The translations under genes were made by a program, and so were the position numbers. Shown one piece after another: positions 1-4,558 of a stretch of DNA of 5,631 bases. Under the pieces are notes generated by a model. It did not search any database. It was not told where the DNA came from and saw nothing but the letters and a program-made list of their open reading frames with translations. Numbering within the stretch: position 1 is the stretch's first letter; each line of letters opens with the position of its first letter. Source of the DNA: Euzebyaceae bacterium (GTDB taxonomy: Bacteria; Actinomycetota; Nitriliruptoria; Euzebyales; Egibacteraceae); assembly GCA_013696915.1 (NCBI GenBank), contig JACCXR010000299.1:1-5631 (forward strand). The letters run 5' to 3'.

Positions 1-1033
1 CCGCCGACGGCCACCCGCGCAGACCGCGGGAGGCGGCGAGTCGGGCCCACGCCGACGCCTCGGCCAGGACGTCGACGTCGCCGACCTCGGCGGGGCTGCC
101 CGTCCCGAGGGCGAGGGCGGGACCGGACCCGGCGTAGCGCTCGAGGGCGAGCTCCCCCGCCCCCCGGAGCGCGTCCGCCCGGGGGCGGCAGACGACGGTG
201 ACGCCGCGGTCGGCGAGGAGACGGACGCCGGCTTCGTCGATTCCGACGCCGCCGGCGAGCGAGGTGCCGGCCCGCAGCACGCTGCACGCGTCGAGGTAGC
301 CGACGACGTCCTGGTGCGCGCCGCCGCCGAGCCACTCGAACTCCATGTGCCGCTCCCTGGCGAGGTCGGCGAGCGGCCCGGACCCGGTGGCGAGGGCGGC
401 GGCCTCGGCCGGGGTCTGTGCGGCGCGGACGTGCAGCGCCGCGCCGCGCCGGGCGGCGAGGGCGGCGAGGGCCTGGAGCACGCCGGTTCCCAGCGCCCAC
501 GGCGAGTGCGGGGCGATGCCGACGCGGCGGCCGTCGGCAGACAGCGCCAGGGCGCGCTCGACCGCGGAAAGGACGGCGTCCCGGTGCTCGTGGTCGGCCA
601 TGAACACCTCGACCCACGAGTCTCCGGCGAGGCCCGCCCGGCAGGCCGCCGGGACCGCGGGGCCCCGACAGACCGTGTCGAACACGGCGGTCGTGCCGGC
701 ACGGAGGGCCTGGAGGATTCCGCGGTGCGCCGAGCGGCCCCACTGCTCCTCGGTCCATTCGCCGGTCGTGGCGGCGAGCGCCCGAATCCAGCCGTCCAGC
801 GGCCCGGCCACCGCGAGGGCGGCCGCGTCGGCGTGCTCCAGCGCCGTGCCGGCGTTCACCAGGCCGGGCAGGAGGACGCCGTCGACGTGGTGCCTGCGGT
901 CCGCGTCGTCCCGCAGGGTCTGCGCCGGCCCCACCGCCACGATGCGGTCGTCGCGCACCAGCACCGCGCCGTTCGCCAGCGGAGGTCCGGTCATCGAGCA
1001 CAGCACGTCGGCGGAGTAGAGCACTGCGGGCAC
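1..1033 (-). CDS. Amidohydrolase-fold protein lacking metal ligands, probable pseudoenzyme (C-terminus off window)
   Basis: The frame is open from GTG 1033 to the left edge (344 codons visible) with no stop. It follows the amidohydrolase superfamily plan of formimidoylglutamate deiminase, aminodeoxyfutalosine deaminase and imidazolonepropionase-like proteins. An N-terminal beta-sandwich part (residues 1-55) leads into LLPGLVNAGTALEH (54-67), then a TIM-barrel with APHSPW, LHVRAAQTPAE (200-210) and LALGTGSPAE. Family members normally read PGxVNAHTHLE, HxHLAES and LGTDS. Here the HxH pair is G62 and A64, the barrel His is R203, the following Glu is Q206 and the late Asp is G312. The His expected before the ALLAERG-like helix is also not visible. 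The surrounding sequence is well kept, so this looks like selective loss of the metal site, not decay. The fold is fairly certain; the function is unknown and hydrolase activity is doubtful. Start chosen for its closeness to a -10 box; GTG 1024 is an alternative. The C-terminal part is outside the window. Confidence 0.8.
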   Translation of the reverse strand, partial: MPAVLYSADVLCSMTGPPLANGAVLVRDDRIVAVGPAQTLRDDADRRHHVDGVLLPGLVNAGTALEHADAAALAVAGPLDGWIRALAATTGEWTEEQWGRSAHRGILQALRAGTTAVFDTVCRGPAVPAACRAGLAGDSWVEVFMADHEHRDAVLSAVERALALSADGRRVGIAPHSPWALGTGVLQALAALAARRGAALHVRAAQTPAEAAALATGSGPLADLARERHMEFEWLGGGAHQDVVGYLDACSVLRAGTSLAGGVGIDEAGVRLLADRGVTVVCRPRADALRGAGELALERYAGSGPALALGTGSPAEVGDVDVLAEASAWARLAASRGLRGWPSA

Positions 1034-1039
1034 GCCCCA

Positions 1040-1045
1040 ACTGTA
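1040..1045 (-). promoter_or_regulatory. -10 box (TACAGT) of a probable leaderless promoter
   Basis: On the minus strand TACAGT matches the actinobacterial TANNNT -10 consensus and ends 6 nt before the GTG at 1033. That spacing would put the transcription start on or next to the start codon. No Shine-Dalgarno sequence precedes the GTG, which fits a leaderless mRNA. I see no convincing -35. Confidence 0.4.
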
Positions 1046-1087
1046 GGCGCCCTCAAGTCCGGGGGGGCCGTGCCGATGTGGTGGCGA

Positions 1088-1106
1088 CGCGCGCCCCTCG
1101 CGCGCG
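1088..1106. other. GC hairpin in the divergent intergenic region
   Basis: Perfect 7-bp inverted repeat CGCGCGC / GCGCGCG around a 5-nt CCCTC loop, between the divergently read amidohydrolase and zinc-ribbon genes. It has no T-tract, so it is not a classical terminator. It could be an operator-like palindrome or chance in GC-rich DNA. The intergenic run of G at 1061-1067 has no assigned role. Confidence 0.2.
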
Positions 1107-1148
1107 CCGGAGACCACCCGGCGCAGGAAGCGCGCCGTGACGACCAGC

Positions 1149-1154
1149 AGGGAG
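1149..1154 (+). promoter_or_regulatory. Ribosome binding site deciding the ATG 1164 start
   Basis: AGGGAG lies 9 nt before ATG 1164. A rival AGGAAG at 1125-1130 sits 6 nt before GTG 1137 in the same frame. That rival lies in the loop of a possible hairpin (CGGCGC 1119-1124 with GCGCCG 1132-1137) whose 3' arm runs into the GTG itself. I prefer the ATG. Confidence 0.45.
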
Positions 1155-1163
1155 ACGACGACC

Positions 1164-1634
1164 ATGCGACTGCTCAGGACCCGCCGGATCGACGCGCCCG
1201 CCCCGCCGCCCGAGGACGGTCGCCGGTTCTGCCGCATGTGCGGCGCCGCGGTCGTGGTGACGGAGACGGGTCACTGCCAGCTCGGCCATGTCGTGCCGGT
1301 GTCCGCCGCCGCTGAGCAGGCGGTCGCACCCGTGCTCGCGCCGCTGCCGCCTCCGCCCGCCGTTGCGGCGGCCGAGCCCGGCCTTCCGCTGGCCGCCCCG
1401 CTCCCCGCCCTCTCGGCGGTCGAACCGGATCCTCCCGCGGCCGCCGTGGCGCCGGTCGAGCCGAACCTCCCCGTGTCCGCCGCGCCCGTCGCCGACGGCG
1501 CCGACCCCATCGACGACCTGCCGGAGGGCATCGTGTGGGAGTCCGCGCCCTTCGCGGGCGGCGGGTCCGCCCGCAGCGCACTCGAGGAGCTGCTGTCCTG
1601 GGACGAACCGGTGTCCGAGTCCTCCGAGCTCTGA
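1164..1634 (+). CDS. Small zinc-ribbon-like protein with Ala/Pro-rich tail, function unknown
   Basis: A 156-residue protein that I do not recognise. Residues 20-42 hold C23-x2-C26 and, 11 residues further on, C38-x3-H42 (FCRMCG ... GHCQLGH). This could bind one zinc ion as a short ribbon or knuckle. The N-terminus is basic (MRLLRTRR). Residues 48 to about 120 are low-complexity Ala/Pro/Val with recurring VEPxxP/AEPxLP motifs, probably disordered. The acidic end (DPIDDLPEGIVWES, then LEELLSWDEP) looks able to form a short helix. There is no signal peptide or membrane segment. It is followed 51 nt later by the selenoprotein gene on the same strand and could share a transcript, although that gene has its own -10-like box. 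An in-frame GTG at 1137 would add nine residues. Codon use matches the neighbours, so the gene is probably real. Its role cannot be read from the sequence. Confidence 0.7.
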   Translation: MRLLRTRRIDAPAPPPEDGRRFCRMCGAAVVVTETGHCQLGHVVPVSAAAEQAVAPVLAPLPPPPAVAAAEPGLPLAAPLPALSAVEPDPPAAAVAPVEPNLPVSAAPVADGADPIDDLPEGIVWESAPFAGGGSARSALEELLSWDEPVSESSEL

Positions 1635-1651
1635 GGGTGCGCGTGGCGGGG

Positions 1652-1657
1652 TAGGGT
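1652..1657 (+). promoter_or_regulatory. -10-like box (TAGGGT) upstream of the selenoprotein gene
   Basis: TAGGGT fits TANNNT and would start transcription near 1664, giving a leader of about 22 nt that carries the AGAGGA ribosome binding site. It overlaps an alternative in-frame GTG at 1656. If the box is used, that upstream start would not be transcribed, which favours GTG 1686. No clear -35 is seen. Confidence 0.3.
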
Positions 1658-1674
1658 GACGGACGCCTCGGCCG

Positions 1675-1680
1675 AGAGGA
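1675..1680 (+). promoter_or_regulatory. Ribosome binding site of the selenoprotein gene
   Basis: AGAGGA ends 5 nt before GTG 1686. It is the best Shine-Dalgarno match upstream of the frame and decides the start over GTG 1656. Confidence 0.5.
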
Positions 1681-1685
1681 CGATC

Positions 1686-2339
1686 GTGACGGCCCCCGAC
1701 TTCACCCTGACCGACCAGTCCGGCGCCGGCTGGACGCTGTCGGATCACCGCGATGCCGCCGTCCTGCTGGTCTTCTACCGCGGGGACTGGTGACCGTACT
1801 GTAACGGCCAGCTGGTCAGCCTGGCCCTGCGGCACGACGAGATCACCCGAGCCGGCGCGCGGGTCGCGGGCGTCAGCGTCGACCCGCCCGGCCGCAACGC
1901 GGCGATGGTTTCCAAGCTCGCGCTCGGCTTCCCGCTGCTGTCCGATGCTGACGCCTCGCGCGCGATCCGGCCCTACGGTGTCTGGCACGACGAGCGCGGC
2001 GGCATCGCCCGGCCCGCGGTCGTGATCGTCGGGCCCGGCGGCGACGAGTGCTTCCGGTGGGTCGCCCGCGACTTCGCGGACCGGATTGCCGAGGACGACG
2101 TGGTCGCCGCCGTCGCGGCGCTCGGCCTGCCGCCCGTCCGCCAGGCGCCGCCCGCGGCGGGGACCCCGGAGCCCGGAGACACCGCCATGCCGGTGCGCGC
2201 GCTCGAGCCCTACTTCCGGGGCGCCCGTTTCGCCGCCGTCGCAATGGGGATGCGGCATCCGCAGGTGAAGGCCGACGCTGACGCCTACGTGGCGGAGATG
2301 GACCGCTACCGCGAGGCCGCGAGAACGCTGCGCCACTGA
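1686..2339 (+). CDS. Peroxiredoxin-like (AhpC/TSA) selenoprotein with UxxC active site, TGA 1791 read as selenocysteine
   Basis: Read through TGA 1791-1793, the frame from GTG 1686 to TGA 2337-2339 gives 217 residues with thioredoxin-fold sequence on both sides. APDFTLTDQSG (3-13) is the usual N-terminal strand of AhpC/TSA proteins. LLVFYRGDW-U36-PYC39 is the family's YRGxWCPYC active site with the first, nucleophilic Cys replaced by TGA. VAGVSVDPP, FPLLSD and PAVVIVGPGG follow as in the Prx-like branch. Such proteins reduce peroxides or thiols in the cytosol, with U36 as attacking residue and C39 probably resolving; C122 is a third possible redox residue. The Trx-fold part ends near residue 150. 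A Pro-rich linker leads to a helical extension (168-217) unlike a minimal Prx. GTG 1686 has AGAGGA upstream; GTG 1656 would add ten residues. A hairpin just after the TGA supports Sec insertion. The alternatives are a nonsense mutation or sequencing error (TGC or TGT to TGA). Confidence 0.85.
1791..1793 (+). other. In-frame TGA, candidate selenocysteine codon (Sec36)
   Basis: The TGA is codon 36 counted from GTG 1686, between TGG (Trp) and CCG-TAC-TGT (Pro-Tyr-Cys). It occupies the position of the first Cys in the conserved WCPYC motif. It is the only stop in the frame before 2337, and homology-like sequence continues without a frame change. Cys-to-Sec exchange at this catalytic position is the standard signature of a selenoprotein. 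Confidence 0.85.
1806..1826 (+). promoter_or_regulatory. Candidate bacterial SECIS hairpin
   Basis: GGCCAG (1806-1811) pairs perfectly with CTGGCC (1821-1826). Two further pairs, C1812-G1819 and U1813-A1818, close a GGUC tetraloop (1814-1817) and leave C1820 bulged. An optional lower stem pairs CCGU 1794-1797 with GCGG 1829-1832. The stem begins 12 nt and the loop 20 nt after the TGA. From established knowledge, E. coli fdhF has a SELB-binding hairpin of this kind, with GGUC in the apical loop and a single bulged nucleotide (U in fdhF). The fit was made by hand and no folding energy was computed. Confidence 0.7.
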
Positions 2340-2389
2340 CCGCGAGAGGCGCCGCGGGGGCCGCGCGTGGCGGTGGGAGCGCGGACTCG

Positions 2390-2395
2390 TAGAGT
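2390..2395 (+). promoter_or_regulatory. -10 box (TAGAGT) of the merR-menF unit, possibly leaderless
   Basis: TAGAGT matches TANNNT and ends 8 nt before GTG 2404, so transcription could begin at or very near the start codon. The GGGAGG in between is only 2 nt from the GTG, too close to act as a normal Shine-Dalgarno site. No convincing -35 is seen, which is common for activator-dependent promoters. The 64-nt gap from the selenoprotein stop holds nothing else I can identify. Confidence 0.4.
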
Positions 2396-2403
2396 GGGAG
2401 GTC

Positions 2404-3291
2404 GTGCGCTACCGGGTGGATGAACTGGCGAGCCGCTGCGGGGTCAGCGTGGACACCGTCCGCTTCTACCAGGCCCGCGGGCTGCTGCCCCGGCCCGAGC
2501 GGGAGGGACGGGCCGCGTGGTACTCCGAGGAGCACCGCCGGGGCCTCGAGCGCATCCGTGACCTCAAGGGCCGCGGATTCAGCCTCGCCATGGTCGCGCG
2601 CGTGGTCTCCGGCGACCTCGACGCCGGCGAGCAGGCGCTCGCAGCCGCCCTGACCGGTCCCCTGCCGGGCGAGGACCCAGCCGCCGGTCCGCCGGAGCGG
2701 CTCAGCCTCGACGGCCTCGCCGAGCGCACCGGCGTGTCGGTGACCCTGCTGGAGGCCATCGAGCGCGAGGGGCTGCTCGTGGCCCGCGCCGAGGGCGACG
2801 AGCCCTACACCGCCGCCGACGCGGACGCCGTCCGGGCGGGTCTCGCGCTGTTGGAGGCCGGTGTGCCGCTGAGCGAACTGCTCGCCCTGGCGCGCCGCCA
2901 TGACGAGGCCATGCGGGCCGTCGCGGAGCAGGCCGTCGACCTGTTCGCCCGCTACGTCCGCGACCCGATCCGCGGGTCCGCCGCCAGCGACGAGGACGCC
3001 GCGGGCCTGATGGTCGACGCGCTCGGCGCGATGCTGCCGGCGGTCGGCGCGGTGGTCGCGCATCACTTCCGCCGGCGGCTGCTCGCGGCGGCGCGCTCGC
3101 GCATCGAACGCGACGCCGGCGGCCAGTTGGCGGCCGTGAATCAGTCCGCGCCGGCGGCGCCGTCCGCTGACCCGGACGACCCGAGGCCCACGCCGTCCGC
3201 TGACCCGGACGACCCGAGGCCCGCGCTCTCCGCGGACCCGGACGAGCCGGGGCCCGCGCCGTCCGCGGACCCCGACGAGCCGGCGCGATGA
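2404..3291 (+). CDS. MerR-family transcriptional regulator with two MerR-like domains and repeat tail
   Basis: A 295-residue DNA-binding protein. Residues 1-72 are a typical MerR winged helix: RVDELASRCGVSVDTVRFYQ is the helix-turn-helix, RGLLPRPEREGRAAWYSEEH the first wing, and RIRDLKGRGFSLAMVARVV the following helices. Residues 100-166 repeat the plan more loosely (LDGLAERTGVSVTLLEAIER, EGLL, YTAADADAVRAGLALLEAGVPLSELLAL). Residues 167 to about 240 are helical and end in a basic stretch (FRRRLLAAARSRIER). There is no clustered Cys metal site, so the ligand is unknown. Residues 254-295 are four 11-residue acidic/Pro repeats, probably disordered. The stop overlaps the menF start (ATGA), indicating an operon and translational coupling. 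Control of menF, its own promoter or the neighbouring selenoprotein is plausible but inferred. GTG 2404 is chosen because MRYRVDEL begins the domain exactly. Confidence 0.9.
   Translation: MRYRVDELASRCGVSVDTVRFYQARGLLPRPEREGRAAWYSEEHRRGLERIRDLKGRGFSLAMVARVVSGDLDAGEQALAAALTGPLPGEDPAAGPPERLSLDGLAERTGVSVTLLEAIEREGLLVARAEGDEPYTAADADAVRAGLALLEAGVPLSELLALARRHDEAMRAVAEQAVDLFARYVRDPIRGSAASDEDAAGLMVDALGAMLPAVGAVVAHHFRRRLLAAARSRIERDAGGQLAAVNQSAPAAPSADPDDPRPTPSADPDDPRPALSADPDEPGPAPSADPDEPAR
3163..3288 (+). repeat. Four tandem 33-nt repeats in the merR 3' end
   Basis: Three full in-frame 33-nt units (3163-3195, 3196-3228, 3229-3261) and a partial fourth (3262-3288) encode SADPD(D/E)P followed by RPTP, RPAL, GPAP and AR. 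The first two units are nearly identical at the DNA level. The last two share the Glu variant, which suggests stepwise duplication. Length variation between strains is expected. Confidence 0.85.
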
Positions 3292-4544
3292 CCGCCGCGT
3301 CCGTCCGTGCGCCGACGCGGCCGCTGACTGTCCGCACCGTGGAGGTCGACGACCCGGGAGATCTGCTCCCACGACTGCCCGATCCCGGCGGGACCGCCTG
3401 GCTGCGCCACGGCGAGGGCATGGTCGGCTGGGGCGAGGCAGCGCGCGTCGAGGCGGGCACGGGCGGGGACCGGTTCGCGCGCGCCGGCGCCGCCCTCGAT
3501 GCGCTGCTCGGCCGGGCCGAGGTGGTCGACGATGTCGGCATCGCGGGCACTGGTCCGATTGCGTTCGGCAGCTTCACCTTCGACGCCCGCTCGCGCCGGT
3601 CGGTGCTCATCATCCCCCGGGTCGTTCTCGGTCGCCGCGACGGGCGGGCGTGGCTGACGGTCGTCGGTGACGAGCCGCCGGACGGCTGGCGCGCCGACGC
3701 CGTCGAGGCCCTGCCCCGCCCCGGGCGCATCCGTTACGCGGGCGCGTCGATCCCGGAACTGCGGTGGATCGAGGCGGTCGCCGCGACGGTCCGCGAGCTG
3801 CGGCGGGGCGAGGGCGCACTCGAGAAGGTCGTGCTCGCGCGCGACGTCCTCGTCTGGGCCGAGGCGCCCCTGGACCTCCGGGCCCTCGCCCACCGGCTCG
3901 CCGAGCGCTTCCCCTCCTGCTACACGTTCCTGTGCGACGGTCTCGTCGGCGCCACGCCCGAGCTGCTCGTGCGCCGGGCGGGCCCGCTGGTCGAGTCGGT
4001 CGTGCTCGCGGGCTCGGCGGCCCGGGGCGCGGACGACGCCGAGGACGCGCGGCTGGGCGGGGCACTGCTGCGCTCGGAGAAGGACCTGGCGGAGCACCGG
4101 CCGGCGGTCGCGTCCGTGAGCGACGTGCTCGCGCCGCGCTGCGCTGCGCTGGCGGTCGACGCGGCACCGTCGCTGCTCCGTCTCGACAACGTCCAGCACC
4201 TGGCGACGGCGGTCACCGGCACGCTGGCGCAGCCGGCGAGCGCGCTGGAGCTGGCGGCCGCCCTCCACCCGACCGCGGCCGTCTGCGGCACCCCCCGGGC
4301 GGCGGCGCTCGAGCGGATCCGTGCGCTGGAGGGCATGGACCGCGCCCGCTACAGCGGGCCCGTCGGCTGGGTGGACGCGCGGGGAGACGGCGAGTGGGGG
4401 ATCGCGCTGCGCTGCGCGGAGGTCGACGGCCGGCGAGCCCGCCTCTTCGCCGGCGCGGGGATCGTCGCGGGGTCGCTGCCGGAGGCGGAGCTCGAGGAGA
4501 CCCGTTTGAAGCTGCGGGCGATGCAGTCCGCGCTGGAGTCCTGA
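3288..4544 (+). CDS. menF: Isochorismate synthase (menaquinone biosynthesis)
   Basis: A 418-residue chorismate-using enzyme of the MenF/EntC/DhbC group, usual length for the family. It isomerises chorismate to isochorismate in the cytosol with Mg2+. Visible landmarks: LEKVVLARDV with K180, equivalent to the general-base Lys of MenF/EntC; GATPELLV (221-228) with E225 as the expected general acid; LAGSAARG (240-247); SEKDLAEH (263-270), with E269 a likely Mg2+ ligand; LHPTAAVCGTP (326-336); and GAGIVAGSLPEAELEE (389-404), carrying the second Mg2+ Glu group. The N-terminal 140 residues are the variable part seen in actinobacterial MenF (VRTVEVDDPGDLLPRL, then WLRHGEGMVGWGEA). ATG 3288 overlaps the merR stop, and menD follows convergently. 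An EntC-type siderophore role is possible from sequence alone, but the adjacent menD argues for menaquinone. Confidence 0.93.
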   Translation: MTAASVRAPTRPLTVRTVEVDDPGDLLPRLPDPGGTAWLRHGEGMVGWGEAARVEAGTGGDRFARAGAALDALLGRAEVVDDVGIAGTGPIAFGSFTFDARSRRSVLIIPRVVLGRRDGRAWLTVVGDEPPDGWRADAVEALPRPGRIRYAGASIPELRWIEAVAATVRELRRGEGALEKVVLARDVLVWAEAPLDLRALAHRLAERFPSCYTFLCDGLVGATPELLVRRAGPLVESVVLAGSAARGADDAEDARLGGALLRSEKDLAEHRPAVASVSDVLAPRCAALAVDAAPSLLRLDNVQHLATAVTGTLAQPASALELAAALHPTAAVCGTPRAAALERIRALEGMDRARYSGPVGWVDARGDGEWGIALRCAEVDGRRARLFAGAGIVAGSLPEAELEETRLKLRAMQSALES

Positions 4545-4558
4545 CCCGCGCGCTCAGG
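4540..4558. terminator. Short palindrome between convergent menF and menD stops
   Basis: CCTGA (4540-4544) and TCAGG (4554-4558) form a 5-bp inverted repeat around a 9-nt GC loop. Both stop codons lie inside the stem arms. It lacks T-tracts and is short, so it is at best a weak bidirectional terminator. The two genes are only 9 nt apart, leaving no room for another. Confidence 0.25.

Noticed and set aside
314..1315. Plus-strand open frames across 314-1315
   Set aside because: They are antisense to the amidohydrolase frame, which carries recognisable motifs. Their products are low-complexity Arg/Gly-rich.
1686..1793. Nonsense-mutated pseudogene explanation for the TGA
   Set aside because: Possible, but the TGA falls exactly on the catalytic Cys position, the rest of the frame is clean, and a fdhF-like hairpin follows at suitable spacing. 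Sec decoding explains all three together.
1794..1807. Competing small hairpin CCGT/ACGG just after the TGA
   Set aside because: It has only 4 bp and uses the first two G residues of the stronger GGCCAG/CTGGCC stem. The larger hairpin with the GGUC loop is the better candidate.
1905..2339. A separate 144-residue gene starting at ATG 1905
   Set aside because: It is the C-terminal two thirds of the selenoprotein frame. It would begin in the middle of the thioredoxin fold without the active site and has no clear ribosome binding site.
1053..3372. Long minus-strand open frames (1053-2336 and 1873-3372)
   Set aside because: They run antisense to well-supported plus-strand genes, show Arg/Gly/Pro-rich composition without family motifs, and are typical artefacts of very GC-rich DNA.
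3141..4268. Minus-strand open frame opposite merR and menF
   Set aside because: It is a shadow of menF and the repeat region with no recognisable domain.
3288..4544. Anthranilate or salicylate synthase identity for the chorismate enzyme
   Set aside because: The length, the N-terminus, the EKVVLARDV and LHPTAAVCGTP motifs and the adjacent menD fit isochorismate synthase better. No glutamine amidotransferase partner is visible in the window.
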